Source: Klebsiella spallanzanii
GTDB lineage: Bacteria > Pseudomonadota > Gammaproteobacteria > Enterobacterales > Enterobacteriaceae
Direction of reading: 5' to 3'
DNA length: 64,000 nt
Assembly: GCF_902158555.1 (NCBI RefSeq)
Contig: NZ_CABGGS010000001.1
Coordinates: 124,001 to 188,000, forward strand
In this document: positions 1-9,681 of the stretch, piece by piece
Numbering within the stretch: the stretch's first letter is position 1
Layout of the letters: each line of letters starts with the position of its first letter
Notes under the pieces: model-generated
Seen by the model: the letters and a program-made list of their open reading frames with translations, nothing else
What the model was told of the DNA's origin: nothing
Databases searched by the model: none
Position numbers and translations under genes: made by a program

Positions 1-1069
1 AGTCCTGCATAAAGTCGGTCAGCGCCTTCACGCCCGCCAACGGCATAGCGTTATAGATAGAAGCGCGCATACCGCCTACTACGCGGTGGCCTTTCAGCGC
101 ATGCAGGCCAGCGGCAAATGACTCTTCGAGGAACAGTTTATCAAGCTCACTATCCGCCAACTGGAACGGCACGTTCATGCGCGAGCGGTTCGCCGCAGCG
201 ACATCGTTACGATAAAAGCCGCTGTTATCGATAGTGCTATACAGCAGGTCGGCTTTCTGCTGGTTGATTTTATCCATAGCGGCAACGCCGCCCTGCTCTT
301 TCAGCCACTTAAACACCAGGCCTGAGAGGTACCAGGCAAACGTCGGCGGCGTGTTAAACATAGAGTCATTGGCCGACAGGATGGAGTAATCAAGAATCGA
401 CGGGCAGGCTACGCTGGCTTTACCCAGTAGATCTTCGCGCACAATAATCAGCGTCAGACCGGCAGGACCGATGTTTTTCTGCGCGCCCGCGTAGATTACG
501 CCATAACGACTAACGTCAATTTCACGGGATAAAATTGTGGAGGACAAATCCGCAGTGACAATCACATCGTCGCCAAAGTTTGGCGCCTCTTCAATAGCAA
601 TACCGTCAATGGTTTCATTCGGGCAGTAGTGCAGATAGGCAGCGCCAGGAGTCAGTTGCCATTCGCTCATCGGTTTAACCGCACGCAATCCGTCAACGGT
701 GATTTTGGCGTCGATGACGTTCGGTTTACAGTATTTATGGGCTTCTTTAACCGCACTGGCCGCCCAGTAGCCGGCATCAACGTAGTCGGCAACGGTTTTA
801 TCCCCCAGCAGGTTCAGCGGGATACCAGCAAACTGTCCGCGACCGCCGCCGTGGCAAAATAAGACTTTATAATTGGAAGGAATATTGAGCAGGGAGCGAA
901 AATCCTGTTCCGCCTCTTCAGCCACCTTAATGAACTCTTTACCACGGTGGCTGATTTCCATCACCGACGTCCCCAAACCGTTCCAGTCGCAAAGCTCCTT
1001 TTGCGCCAGTTTGAGCACTTCCGCCGGCAGCATTGCCGGGCCTGAACTGAAGTTATAGACCTGAGCCAT
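1..1069 (-). CDS. serC: Phosphoserine aminotransferase, C-terminus cut by window edge
   Basis: PLP-dependent transaminase that converts 3-phosphohydroxypyruvate and glutamate to phosphoserine, and also serves pyridoxal phosphate synthesis. Read on the minus strand, it starts at ATG 1067-1069 with [17 protein letters not shown], the family N-terminus. The cofactor-lysine region [11 protein letters not shown] lies near residue 198. The frame stays open to base 1 and ends in ...ALTDFMQD. E. coli SerC has 362 residues and 356 are visible here, so only the last few are missing, because of the window edge and not a mutation. In E. coli serC is followed by aroA, which would lie to the left. Confidence 0.97.
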   Translation of the reverse strand, partial: MAQVYNFSSGPAMLPAEVLKLAQKELCDWNGLGTSVMEISHRGKEFIKVAEEAEQDFRSLLNIPSNYKVLFCHGGGRGQFAGIPLNLLGDKTVADYVDAGYWAASAVKEAHKYCKPNVIDAKITVDGLRAVKPMSEWQLTPGAAYLHYCPNETIDGIAIEEAPNFGDDVIVTADLSSTILSREIDVSRYGVIYAGAQKNIGPAGLTLIIVREDLLGKASVACPSILDYSILSANDSMFNTPPTFAWYLSGLVFKWLKEQGGVAAMDKINQQKADLLYSTIDNSGFYRNDVAAANRSRMNVPFQLADSELDKLFLEESFAAGLHALKGHRVVGGMRASIYNAMPLAGVKALTDFMQD

Positions 1070-1255
1070 TTCCCCTCACCACTTGCTATGTTATTTACCC
1101 GCGAACCGTCGCGGGCATAAGTTATTCCTGTGGCTATCGGTTTTATCATTCAGTGACACACACCGCAATGGCTAAAACTGAGTCACGGAGAAATGTGGAT
1201 TCGCTCACACAAAAGAATCTGCCATCTTGACGTCATAAAACCGACATAATTGCTG

Positions 1256-1948
1256 TCAGGTGACTCTTTTGGCCCGACTGACCTTCGACCATTCTGCATT
1301 TGTACAGCGCGGGCATAATTGTTTATCACCAGCTCGTAGCGTAAGTATTGCGCTACAGCGTACGCAGGCGTACTCATCATCGTGAGGTATGGTGATAAAA
1401 CGATCGGTAAAACGGGAAGGCAGAATGGAAAGCCCGGCTTTAATATCTTCATCCTCGTAGTAATAAAGGCTGATCTGGCCGTTGGTTTCCAGAATAGCCA
1501 GCCGTACCTGACCCAGTTGCTCAACCCCGCTGATTCTCAGTTCCATAAAAAACTCGAATTCGGTCATATTTTCCGCCTGCAGTTTCTCCCAGGCCAGTTC
1601 GCCGTTCTCCACAACAATAATCGGCTTACCTTCAAGCAAATCCTCCAGTTTTTCGCTATGCCCCATCAGCCACATAATCAATCGATACAGCAGAGCCAGG
1701 GTAATGAATACCGCCAGTACCGGCAGCATGGGAACATCATCATAAAACGCGACGTCCCCTGCCGCCGAACCGAGGGTCAAAATGATGAGTACTTCGAAAA
1801 GAGACATCTGGCGAACGCCACGCCGCCCGGTTATTTTGAGAAAAATAAATACCAGTACGAAGGTATAGAGGCTACGTAATGCCACCTCGGCAAGAAATTC
1901 CACGGGCATTTTATCCAGTGCCATACGATGCCAGTCAAATGTCTTCAT
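1256..1948 (-). CDS. ycaP: YcaP, DUF421 inner-membrane protein
   Basis: Inner-membrane protein of the DUF421/YetF family; function unknown. The start MKTFDWHRMALDKMP gives 230 residues, the E. coli YcaP length; the longer reading from 2014 adds 22 non-conserved residues. Two or three hydrophobic helices occupy about residues 20-95 and include the conserved TGRRGVRQMSLFE segment. A soluble domain follows, ending in a CVRC...CPRC pair (about residues 196-216) that looks like a zinc ribbon. It is divergent from ycaO, with about 115 bp between the two starts. Confidence 0.93.
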   Translation of the reverse strand: MKTFDWHRMALDKMPVEFLAEVALRSLYTFVLVFIFLKITGRRGVRQMSLFEVLIILTLGSAAGDVAFYDDVPMLPVLAVFITLALLYRLIMWLMGHSEKLEDLLEGKPIIVVENGELAWEKLQAENMTEFEFFMELRISGVEQLGQVRLAILETNGQISLYYYEDEDIKAGLSILPSRFTDRFITIPHDDEYACVRCSAILTLRAGDKQLCPRCTNAEWSKVSRAKRVT

Positions 1949-2062
1949 GGTTAACGCCTGAACAGTTATTGAGTGACATAAGCATAGCCAGACGATGGAG
2001 ATAGCACCTGTCATCTAAAACCCGTATCATTGCGCGCTTTCCGTACGATAAAAGTGACTGCA

Positions 2063-3823
2063 ATGACTCAAACATTTATTCCCGGCAAAGATGCCGCTCT
2101 GGAAGATTCCATCGCTCGCTTCCAGCAAAAGTTGCTCGACCTCGGATTTGACATTGAAGAGGCCTCATGGCTCAACCCGGTACCGCACGTCTGGTCAGTG
2201 CATATCCGCGATAAAGAGTGCTCCTTGTGCTTCACCAACGGTAAGGGCGCCACCAAAAAAGCTGCGTTGGCATCGGCGCTTGGGGAATACTTTGAACGTC
2301 TCTCCACAAACTACTTCTTCGCCGACTTCTGGCTGGGTAACACCATCGCTAATGGCTCTTTTGTTCATTATCCGAATGAAAAATGGTTTCCATTAACCAA
2401 CGATGACGAAGTACCGGAAGGTCTGTTGGATGCTCGCCTGCGCGCCTTCTACGACCCTGACGATCAGTTAACTGCCAGCATGCTGGTTGATCTGCAATCA
2501 GGCAATGACGATCGCGGCGTCTGCGGCCTGCCGTTCACCCGTCAGTCTGATGGTGAGACGGTCTATATTCCAATGAACATCGTCGGCAACCTGTACGTCT
2601 CTAACGGGATGTCCGCAGGCAATACGCGCAACGAAGCCCGCGTTCAGGGTTTGTCAGAAGTGTTTGAGCGCCATATTAAAAACCGCATTATCGCCGAAAG
2701 CATCAGCCTGCCGGAGATCCCAGCCGATGTCATGGCCCGTTATCCGGGCGTTGTAGAGTCGATTAATAAGCTGGAGGCCGAAGGTTTTCCGATTTTTGCT
2801 TATGATGGCTCGTTGGGCGGTAAGTATCCGGTTATCTGCGTCGTGTTATTTAACCCGGCGAACGGCACCTGCTTTGCTTCTTTCGGCGCGCATCCCGATT
2901 TCGGCGTGGCGCTGGAACGTACGGTCACTGAGTTACTACAGGGCCGTAGCCTGAAAGACCTCGACGTTTTCACACCGCCAACCTTTGATGATGAAGAAGT
3001 GGCTGAGCATGCCAACCTCGAAACTCACTTTATCGATTCAAGCGGCCTGATCTCTTGGGATATGTTTAAGCAGGATGCCGACTATCCGTTTGTAGACTGG
3101 AGCTTCTCCGGTACCACGGATGAAGAGTTCGCCACCCTGATGGCTATCTTTAAAGAAGAAGATAAAGAAGTTTATATCGCAGATTACGAACACCTGAGCG
3201 TCTACGCCTGCCGTATCATCGTCCCGGGCATGTCCGATATCTACCCGGCGGAAGATCTCTGGCTCGCCAATAACAGCATGGGCGCTCACCTGCGGGAAAC
3301 CATTCTTTCCCTACCGGGAAGCGAGTGGGAAAAAGAAGATTATCTGGCGCTTATCGAGCAAATGGACGATGAAGGCCTTGATGATTTCACCCGCGTGCGC
3401 GAACTGCTGGGTCTGGCGACCGGTAAAGACAATGGCTGGTATACATTGCGCATCGGTGAGCTTAAAGCAATGCTGGCGCTGGCGGGCGGCGATCTTGAAC
3501 AAGCATTGATCTGGACCGAGTGGACCATGGAGTTCAACGCCTCGATCTTTAGCGCCGAGCGGGCCAATTATTACCGCTGCCTGCAGACCTTGCTGCTGTT
3601 GAGCCAGGAAGAGGAGCGTCAGCCGCTGCAATACCTGAATGCTTTTGTACGTATGTACGGCGTCGACGCGGTTGAGGCCGCTAGCGCTGCTCTTAGCGGT
3701 GAAGCGCCGTTCTACGGCTTACAAGCCGTTGACGACGATCTGCTCGCTTTCCCGGCCCATCAGTCATTACTGAAGGCCTATGAAAAACTGCAGCGCGCAA
3801 AAGCGGCATTCTGGCTCAAATAA
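2063..3823 (+). CDS. ycaO: YcaO, accessory factor for ribosomal protein S12 methylthiolation
   Basis: Founding member of the YcaO superfamily of ATP-using amide-backbone activating enzymes. In E. coli it is reported to help RimO in beta-methylthiolation of an aspartate of ribosomal protein S12. The start MTQTFIPGKDAALED gives 586 residues, the E. coli length; an upstream in-frame start at 2030 adds only 11 non-conserved residues. The YcaO domain fills about residues 45-400 (GLSEVFERHIKNR is a recognisable core motif), followed by a helical C-terminal part. It lies upstream of focA in the same direction, as in other enterobacteria. A GC-rich hairpin followed by T residues near 3855-3885 may terminate it. 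Confidence 0.95.
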   Translation: MTQTFIPGKDAALEDSIARFQQKLLDLGFDIEEASWLNPVPHVWSVHIRDKECSLCFTNGKGATKKAALASALGEYFERLSTNYFFADFWLGNTIANGSFVHYPNEKWFPLTNDDEVPEGLLDARLRAFYDPDDQLTASMLVDLQSGNDDRGVCGLPFTRQSDGETVYIPMNIVGNLYVSNGMSAGNTRNEARVQGLSEVFERHIKNRIIAESISLPEIPADVMARYPGVVESINKLEAEGFPIFAYDGSLGGKYPVICVVLFNPANGTCFASFGAHPDFGVALERTVTELLQGRSLKDLDVFTPPTFDDEEVAEHANLETHFIDSSGLISWDMFKQDADYPFVDWSFSGTTDEEFATLMAIFKEEDKEVYIADYEHLSVYACRIIVPGMSDIYPAEDLWLANNSMGAHLRETILSLPGSEWEKEDYLALIEQMDDEGLDDFTRVRELLGLATGKDNGWYTLRIGELKAMLALAGGDLEQALIWTEWTMEFNASIFSAERANYYRCLQTLLLLSQEEERQPLQYLNAFVRMYGVDAVEAASAALSGEAPFYGLQAVDDDLLAFPAHQSLLKAYEKLQRAKAAFWLK

Positions 3824-4208
3824 GCCCTCTTTTTCTGCCGCAATGACAGCATCGCGGGGTCGTCTCTACGGCCCCGTTTTTTATATTTTCCGCAAGCCAC
3901 ACAGATTTGTAATCATAAAGTTAATTAGTGGTGAGAAATAATAAAACGCCGCCGCAAATATTGTTAATTTTAATAAAAATACCCCATTTTAATTAACCGG
4001 AAAACGGGGCTAAAATGAAAATAATCAACATTATTTGTAAATTTTAAAATTTATTTTTCCATTACAAAACAATTGCTTATATTGATTTCAGGTCAAATCC
4101 ATACACTAAAAAGGCCTATAGTTCCGGTAGGATATGATCTACATCAAATTACCTTCTATAATGCTTTGTTAGTATCTCACCGCCAACTTACATAAAGAGA
4201 GAGTTAGT
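3824..4208 (+). promoter_or_regulatory. focA-pfl anaerobic promoter region (385 bp without a gene)
   Basis: AT-rich gap carrying the control region of focA-pflB. Two GTTAATTA-type tracts (about 3918-3926 and, on the minus strand, 3990-3998) resemble ArcA-box cores, which fits the multi-promoter ArcA/FNR control known for E. coli pfl. I see no ORF or RNA gene in it. The FNR box is listed separately. Confidence 0.7.
4134..4147 (+). promoter_or_regulatory. FNR box of the focA-pfl promoter
   Basis: ATGATCTACATCAA matches the FNR consensus TTGAT-N4-ATCAA at 9 of 10 defined bases. Its centre is 4140.5. A class II start 41.5 bp downstream would fall near 4182, and the hexamer TAGTAT sits exactly where the -10 element should be (4170-4175). 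This is the architecture described for promoter P6 of E. coli pfl. Binding is inferred from sequence only. Confidence 0.75.
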
Positions 4209-5066
4209 GTGAAAGCTGACAACCCTTTTGATCTTTTACTCCCTGCTGCTATGGCGAAAGTCGCCGAAGAAGCGGGTGTCTATAAAGCGACAAAACATCC
4301 GATAAAGACGTTTTATCTGGCTATCACCGCAGGTGTCTTCATCTCTATCGCTTTTGTTTTCTATATCACAGCAACAACCGGCGCGGCCGGGATGCCTTTC
4401 GGTGTTGCCAAACTGATTGGGGGCGTCTGCTTCTCACTGGGTTTGATTCTCTGCGTCATTTGCGGTGCCGACCTGTTTACCTCGACTGTACTTATCGTCG
4501 TGGCAAAAGCCAGCGGGCGAATTACATGGGGCCAACTGGCGAAAAACTGGCTCAACGTCTATGTTGGTAACCTGATTGGTTGCTTACTCTTTGTGTTGCT
4601 GATGTGGCTTTCAGGCGAATATATGACCGCCAACGGTCAATGGGGACTTAACGTCCTGCAAACCGCCGACCACAAAATGCACCATACTTTTATTGAAGCC
4701 GTGTGCCTGGGTATCCTGGCAAACCTGATGGTCTGCCTTGCGGTATGGATGAGCTACTCCGGCCGCAGCCTGATGGATAAAGCCATGATTATGGTTTTAC
4801 CGGTGGCAATGTTTGTTGCCAGCGGGTTTGAGCATAGTATCGCGAACATGTTTATGATCCCGATGGGTATCATCATCCGCGACTTTGCAAGCCCGGAATT
4901 CTGGACCGCAGTCGGTTCAACTCCGGAAAGTTTCTCTCACCTGACCGTCATGAACTTCATCACTGATAACCTGGTTCCGGTAACTATCGGGAACATCATC
5001 GGCGGTGGTCTGTTGGTTGGGTTGACATACTGGGTCATTTACCTGCGTGGCGACGACCATCACTAA
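4209..5066 (+). CDS. focA: Formate channel FocA
   Basis: Pentameric inner-membrane channel that exports formate made by PflB and re-imports it at low pH. 285 residues, the E. coli length, beginning at a GTG codon with KADNPFDLLLPAAM, the same unusual start as in E. coli. Six hydrophobic helices are visible. The family motifs GADLFTSTVL and FEHSIANMF carry the gating Thr (about residue 91) and the pore His (about residue 209). A 51-bp gap separates it from pflB, so the two are co-transcribed from the FNR-type promoter upstream. Confidence 0.97.
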   Translation: MKADNPFDLLLPAAMAKVAEEAGVYKATKHPIKTFYLAITAGVFISIAFVFYITATTGAAGMPFGVAKLIGGVCFSLGLILCVICGADLFTSTVLIVVAKASGRITWGQLAKNWLNVYVGNLIGCLLFVLLMWLSGEYMTANGQWGLNVLQTADHKMHHTFIEAVCLGILANLMVCLAVWMSYSGRSLMDKAMIMVLPVAMFVASGFEHSIANMFMIPMGIIIRDFASPEFWTAVGSTPESFSHLTVMNFITDNLVPVTIGNIIGGGLLVGLTYWVIYLRGDDHH

Positions 5067-5117
5067 GGGTTGTTTCAGGCAGTAAATAAAAAATCCACTT
5101 AAGAAGGTAGGTGTTAC

Positions 5118-7400
5118 ATGTCCGAGCTTAATGAAAAGTTAGCCACAGCCTGGGAAGGTTTTGCGAAAGGTGACTGGCAGAAAGAAGTCAACGTCCGCGA
5201 CTTTATCCAGAAAAACTATACCCCGTACGAAGGTGACGAGTCCTTCCTGGCTGGCGCAACTGACGCGACCACCAAGCTGTGGGACACCGTAATGGAAGGC
5301 GTAAAACAGGAAAACCGCACTCACGCGCCTGTTGATTTTGACACTTCCCTTGCATCCACCATCACTTCTCACGACGCTGGTTACATCGAGAAAGCTCTCG
5401 AGAAAATCGTTGGTCTGCAGACTGAAGCCCCGCTGAAACGTGCGATTATCCCGTTCGGTGGCATCAAAATGGTTGAAGGTTCTTGCAAAGCGTACGATCG
5501 CGAGCTGGATCCGATGCTGAAGAAAATCTTCACCGAATACCGCAAAACTCACAACCAGGGCGTTTTTGATGTTTACACCAAAGACATCCTGAACTGCCGT
5601 AAATCCGGCGTTCTGACCGGTCTGCCTGATGCTTATGGCCGTGGTCGTATCATTGGTGACTACCGTCGCGTTGCGCTGTACGGTATCGACTTCCTGATGA
5701 AAGACAAATACGCTCAGTTCGTTTCTCTGCAAGAGAAACTGGAAAACGGCGAAGATCTGGAAGCAACCATCCGTCTGCGTGAAGAAATCTCTGAACAGCA
5801 CCGCGCTCTGGGTCAGATCAAAGAAATGGCAGCAAAATATGGCTGCGATATCTCTGGTCCGGCAACGACTGCTCAGGAAGCTATCCAGTGGACCTACTTC
5901 GGTTACCTGGCTGCTGTTAAATCTCAGAACGGCGCAGCAATGTCCTTCGGTCGTACCTCCAGCTTCCTGGATATCTTCATCGAACGTGACCTGAAAGCTG
6001 GCAAAATCACCGAGCAAGACGCTCAGGAAATGATTGACCACCTGGTCATGAAACTGCGTATGGTTCGTTTCCTGCGTACTCCTGAATATGATGAACTGTT
6101 CTCTGGTGACCCGATTTGGGCAACTGAATCCATCGGCGGTATGGGCGTTGACGGCCGTACTCTGGTGACCAAAAACAGCTTCCGCTTCCTGAACACCCTG
6201 TACACCATGGGGCCGTCTCCGGAGCCGAACATCACCATTCTGTGGTCTGAAAAACTGCCGCTGAGCTTCAAAAAATACGCAGCGAAAGTGTCTATCGATA
6301 CCTCTTCTCTGCAGTATGAGAACGATGACCTGATGCGTCCGGACTTCAACAACGATGACTATGCAATCGCTTGTTGCGTAAGCCCGATGGTTGTTGGTAA
6401 GCAAATGCAGTTCTTCGGTGCTCGTGCTAACCTGGCGAAAACCATGCTGTACGCAATCAACGGCGGCGTTGATGAAAAACTGAAAATGCAGGTTGGTCCT
6501 AAATCTGAACCGATTAAAGGCGACGTTCTGAACTTCGACGAAGTGATGGACCGCATGGATCACTTCATGGACTGGCTGGCTAAACAGTACGTCACTGCAC
6601 TGAACATCATCCACTACATGCACGACAAGTACAGCTACGAAGCTTCTCTGATGGCGCTGCACGACCGTGATGTTATCCGCACCATGGCATGTGGTATCGC
6701 AGGTCTGTCCGTTGCTGCTGACTCCCTGTCTGCAATCAAATATGCGAAAGTTAAACCGATTCGTGATGAAAACGGTCTGGCTGTCGACTTCGAAATCGAA
6801 GGCGAATACCCGCAGTTTGGTAACAACGACTCTCGCGTCGATGATATGGCCGTTGACCTGGTTGAACGTTTCATGAAGAAAATTCAGAAACTGCACACCT
6901 ACCGCAACGCTATCCCGACTCAGTCTGTTCTGACCATCACCTCTAACGTTGTGTATGGTAAGAAAACCGGTAACACCCCTGATGGTCGTCGCGCTGGCGC
7001 GCCGTTCGGACCAGGTGCTAACCCGATGCACGGCCGTGACCAGAAAGGTGCTGTCGCCTCTCTGACCTCCGTTGCTAAACTGCCGTTTGCTTACGCGAAA
7101 GATGGTATCTCTTATACCTTCTCTATCGTTCCGAACGCACTGGGCAAAGACGACGAAGTTCGTAAAACTAACCTGGCAGGCCTGATGGACGGTTACTTCC
7201 ACCACGAAGCTTCCGTTGAAGGCGGTCAGCACCTGAACGTCAACGTTATGAACCGCGAAATGCTGCTCGACGCGATGGAAAACCCGGAGAAATATCCGCA
7301 GCTGACCATCCGCGTATCTGGCTACGCAGTACGTTTTAACTCCCTGACTAAAGAACAACAGCAGGACGTTATCACTCGTACCTTCACTCAGACCATGTAA
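5118..7400 (+). CDS. pflB: Pyruvate formate-lyase (formate C-acetyltransferase)
   Basis: Glycyl-radical enzyme that splits pyruvate with CoA into acetyl-CoA and formate during fermentation. 760 residues, as in E. coli. The catalytic cysteine pair is in [10 protein letters not shown] (about residues 419-420), and the radical glycine is in RVSGYAVRF, about 25 residues from the C-terminus. Codon choice is strongly biased, as expected for a very abundant protein, and that bias keeps a long reading frame open on the opposite strand. Activated by the neighbouring PflA. It is followed by its own terminator. Confidence 0.98.
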   Translation: MSELNEKLATAWEGFAKGDWQKEVNVRDFIQKNYTPYEGDESFLAGATDATTKLWDTVMEGVKQENRTHAPVDFDTSLASTITSHDAGYIEKALEKIVGLQTEAPLKRAIIPFGGIKMVEGSCKAYDRELDPMLKKIFTEYRKTHNQGVFDVYTKDILNCRKSGVLTGLPDAYGRGRIIGDYRRVALYGIDFLMKDKYAQFVSLQEKLENGEDLEATIRLREEISEQHRALGQIKEMAAKYGCDISGPATTAQEAIQWTYFGYLAAVKSQNGAAMSFGRTSSFLDIFIERDLKAGKITEQDAQEMIDHLVMKLRMVRFLRTPEYDELFSGDPIWATESIGGMGVDGRTLVTKNSFRFLNTLYTMGPSPEPNITILWSEKLPLSFKKYAAKVSIDTSSLQYENDDLMRPDFNNDDYAIACCVSPMVVGKQMQFFGARANLAKTMLYAINGGVDEKLKMQVGPKSEPIKGDVLNFDEVMDRMDHFMDWLAKQYVTALNIIHYMHDKYSYEASLMALHDRDVIRTMACGIAGLSVAADSLSAIKYAKVKPIRDENGLAVDFEIEGEYPQFGNNDSRVDDMAVDLVERFMKKIQKLHTYRNAIPTQSVLTITSNVVYGKKTGNTPDGRRAGAPFGPGANPMHGRDQKGAVASLTSVAKLPFAYAKDGISYTFSIVPNALGKDDEVRKTNLAGLMDGYFHHEASVEGGQHLNVNVMNREMLLDAMENPEKYPQLTIRVSGYAVRFNSLTKEQQQDVITRTFTQTM

Positions 7401-7440
7401 TTGGTTTTGACTGAAATCGTGATGTAAAAAGCGTACAATA

Positions 7441-7469
7441 AAGGCTCCACGCAAGTGGGGCCTTTTTTA
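7441..7469 (+). terminator. Rho-independent terminator of pflB
   Basis: AAGGCTCCAC - GCAA - GTGGGGCCTT forms a 10-bp stem (one G-U pair) with a 4-base loop, followed by a run of T. It separates focA-pflB from pflA, which has its own translation start 140 bp further on. Confidence 0.9.
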
Positions 7470-7605
7470 GCAATACCACCCTGCCCCAGTCTCTTTTGTC
7501 TGCCGTCTATACTCTATGGATAACAGCCAAAACAGACTTAACACAGCCGGTTTGAGCTGTGCATCCACAGGCCCTGAACGGGCCGAATCTGGAGATATCA
7601 CTGCA

Positions 7606-8346
7606 ATGTCAACAATTGGTCGCATTCACTCCTTTGAATCCTGTGGCACCGTCGATGGCCCCGGGATCCGCTTTATTACCTTCTTCCAGGGCTGCCTGAT
7701 GCGCTGCCTCTATTGCCATAACCGCGACACCTGGGATACCCACGGTGGCAAAGAGATTACCGTTGAAGAGCTGATGAAAGAGGTTGTTACCTATCGCCAT
7801 TTTATGAATGCTTCCGGCGGCGGCGTAACGGCATCAGGAGGCGAAGCCATTCTGCAGGCCGAATTCGTTCGTGACTGGTTCCGCGCCTGTAAGAAAGAAG
7901 GCATTCACACCTGTCTCGACACTAACGGCTTTGTGCGCCGCTACGACCCGGTTATTGATGAGCTGCTGGAAGTCACCGACCTGGTGATGCTCGATCTCAA
8001 GCAGATGAACGACGAGATTCACCAGAACCTGGTCGGCGTATCTAACCATCGTACTCTGGAGTTTGCCCGTTACCTGTCAAACAAAAATATTAACGTCTGG
8101 ATCCGCTACGTTGTTGTTCCTGGATGGTCTGACGATGATGATTCCGCACATCGTCTGGGCGAGTTTACCCGTGACATGGGCAATGTCGAAAAAATCGAAC
8201 TACTGCCGTATCACGAGTTAGGTAAACATAAGTGGGTAGCGATGGGCGAAGAGTACAAGCTGGATGGCGTCCATCCGCCGAAGAAAGAAACGATGGAGCG
8301 CGTGAAGGGTATTCTCGAACAGTACGGTCACAAGGTGATGTACTAA
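7606..8346 (+). CDS. pflA: Pyruvate formate-lyase-activating enzyme
   Basis: Radical-SAM enzyme that abstracts hydrogen from the active-site glycine of PflB. The start [20 protein letters not shown] gives 246 residues, as in E. coli; an in-frame start at 7516 would add 30 residues of no family resemblance. The CLMRCLYC motif (CX3CX2C, about residues 29-36) binds the [4Fe-4S] cluster, and [11 protein letters not shown] is the SAM-contacting glycine-rich motif. A GGAG ribosome-binding sequence lies about 10 bases upstream. In E. coli ycaK-ycaN-ycaM lie beyond it; here an accessory PTS island takes that place. Confidence 0.97.
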   Translation: MSTIGRIHSFESCGTVDGPGIRFITFFQGCLMRCLYCHNRDTWDTHGGKEITVEELMKEVVTYRHFMNASGGGVTASGGEAILQAEFVRDWFRACKKEGIHTCLDTNGFVRRYDPVIDELLEVTDLVMLDLKQMNDEIHQNLVGVSNHRTLEFARYLSNKNINVWIRYVVVPGWSDDDDSAHRLGEFTRDMGNVEKIELLPYHELGKHKWVAMGEEYKLDGVHPPKKETMERVKGILEQYGHKVMY

Positions 8347-8359
8347 ACACAAAGCCATC

Positions 8360-8389
8360 ACCCGGTAGACCTTGTGCTACCGGGTTTTT
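8360..8389 (+). terminator. Terminator of pflA
   Basis: ACCCGGTAG and CTACCGGGT pair as a 9-bp stem with an 8-base loop, followed by TTTT. It marks the left edge of accessory island 1. Confidence 0.88.
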
Positions 8390-8408
8390 CTTCAGCATGA
8401 AATAAGCA

Positions 8409-9266
8409 TCAGGACATAAAGTATTCCGACAGCTTATTCGCCACGCTTTCAATCGAGAAAATCCGCTTCTGATGCGCCTTGCGGTATTCTGCATAGCGCT
8501 CATCCTGCTCTTCCAGCGCGCTCAGGATCCGGTCGGCCACCATCATCGCGCCCGCTATTTCGGCAAACCCCGATTCCCCTTCCCCCTGTAAAGCAACCGC
8601 AGCTTGTAGATTCCAGTCAGATAAACGGGCCAGCGGTGCAAAGGTCCCACGCGTAAGCGATAGTATTTTGACGCCCTGCTGCCTGGCCAGCGACAGGGCC
8701 TGCATCATATCCGCCGATGCCTGCTCGGTATGCACAACGATGATGCCGGTTTTTTGGTTATCTGCCAGCAACGGCATCGCAGCCGGATAGGAGCGATCAA
8801 CAAAGCTGGCCGCCTTGCCCATATTAATTAAATTCATCTGCAGGAATAACGCCACCGGCACCGCCGTGCCTACAGCATAGATAGCAATACTATTCAGAGT
8901 GTTAAGCCAGTCAGCCGCCGCTTTTAATTCCTGGTTATCAACAATGGCATTACTATCGCGGATGCTCGCCAGCACCGGGGCAATCTCTTCATTACCATGG
9001 GTACTATTGTCTTCCGAGCGCGCAGCGCCCTGCTCCATCGCCAGCGCAGTCCTGAAATCCGAGAAACCTTTAAAACCGAAAGCCCGACAAAAACGGGTGA
9101 TACTCCCTTCACTGGTGTCAATGGAGTCGGCCAGTTCTGAAATCGTGTGACGCATCACAAAGTCAGGATTTTCCGTAATAAAACGGCCAACTTTCTCCAG
9201 TATCGGGCTTAGCCCCGAAGCTCCATTTCTTATGCTTATCAACAAGTTGTTGTCTATCTGGCTCAT
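8409..9266 (-). CDS. RpiR-family transcriptional regulator
   Basis: Probable local sugar-phosphate-responsive regulator of the divergent PTS-transketolase operon. 285 residues from ATG 9264-9266, which has an AAGG ribosome-binding sequence; the longer reading to 9293 would start at TTG. The N-terminal RpiR helix-turn-helix covers about residues 1-77 (HTISELADSIDTSEGSITRF is the HTH core). A SIS sugar-phosphate-binding domain covers about residues 115-250 (AVGTAVPVALFLQMNL and IIVVHTEQASADM are typical). Two perfect palindromes in the intergenic space are the likely operators. Repressor or activator cannot be told from sequence. Not present at this locus in E. coli K-12. Confidence 0.9.
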   Translation of the reverse strand: MSQIDNNLLISIRNGASGLSPILEKVGRFITENPDFVMRHTISELADSIDTSEGSITRFCRAFGFKGFSDFRTALAMEQGAARSEDNSTHGNEEIAPVLASIRDSNAIVDNQELKAAADWLNTLNSIAIYAVGTAVPVALFLQMNLINMGKAASFVDRSYPAAMPLLADNQKTGIIVVHTEQASADMMQALSLARQQGVKILSLTRGTFAPLARLSDWNLQAAVALQGEGESGFAEIAGAMMVADRILSALEEQDERYAEYRKAHQKRIFSIESVANKLSEYFMS

Positions 9267-9285
9267 GTTTTGCCTTATTTGCTCA

Positions 9286-9307
9286 AAATGCAAACACAGT
9301 CACATCT
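9286..9307 (+). promoter_or_regulatory. Possible CRP site between the RpiR gene and the PTS operon
   Basis: TGCAA-N6-TCACA core inside a 22-base stretch that agrees with the CRP consensus at about 14 positions. The right half-site is perfect and the left is weak. A CRP site would be expected for a catabolic PTS operon. Low confidence without a matrix score. Confidence 0.35.
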
Positions 9308-9322
9308 TTCGTTCCGCGGTAA

Positions 9323-9340
9323 AGATAATAATTATTATCT
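9323..9340. promoter_or_regulatory. Palindromic operator 1 of island 1
   Basis: AGATAATAATTATTATCT is an 18-bp perfect palindrome centred at 9331.5. It shares the 10-bp core AATAATTATT with a second palindrome exactly 30 bp downstream. The spacing of close to three helical turns, and the position between a regulator gene and its divergent operon, suggest the RpiR-family protein binds here as a dimer or tetramer. Confidence 0.65.
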
Positions 9341-9352
9341 CACACAAACAAA

Positions 9353-9370
9353 TAAAAATAATTATTTTTA
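9353..9370. promoter_or_regulatory. Palindromic operator 2 of island 1
   Basis: TAAAAATAATTATTTTTA is an 18-bp perfect palindrome centred at 9361.5, 30 bp from operator 1 and with the same AATAATTATT core. It ends 18 bases before the IIB start codon, so a protein bound here would block transcription or the start of the message. Confidence 0.62.
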
Positions 9371-9388
9371 CAAACAGGAGAACATCGA

Positions 9389-9664
9389 ATGAAAGGTCTC
9401 ATAGTCTGTCGTACCGGTATGGGCAGCTCCTTAATGCTCAAAATCAAAGCACAAAAAATCATCGACAAACACGGCTGGGATATCGAGCTGGAACACGATG
9501 TCCTCTCGGGTCTGCGGACCTGGCGAGACATTGATTTTGTCATCACTATGCGCGATCTCACCGATGAAGTCGAAGCCGCCGGATTCAGAGCCGTTGGCAT
9601 CACCGATCTGATGAATAGTGAAGAGATGGAATCTGCGCTCACTGACATCGTTCAAAGCAACTAA
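9389..9664 (+). CDS. PTS IIB component, ascorbate/galactitol type
   Basis: Cytoplasmic phosphocarrier that passes phosphate from IIA to the sugar bound by the IIC permease. 91 residues. The phospho-cysteine is Cys7 in CRTGMGSSLML, which aligns with the P-loop of UlaB (SgaB). It has an AGGAG ribosome-binding sequence and is the first gene of the island 1 operon. The next gene begins 17 bases after its stop. Substrate unknown. Confidence 0.9.
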   Translation: MKGLIVCRTGMGSSLMLKIKAQKIIDKHGWDIELEHDVLSGLRTWRDIDFVITMRDLTDEVEAAGFRAVGITDLMNSEEMESALTDIVQSN

Positions 9665-9681
9665 CCTCTCCCGGAGGCAAT

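Noticed and set aside
5139-7454. A 771-codon open frame on the minus strand opposite pflB
   Set aside because: It mirrors the biased codon use of pflB, has no recognisable domain and no ribosome-binding site.
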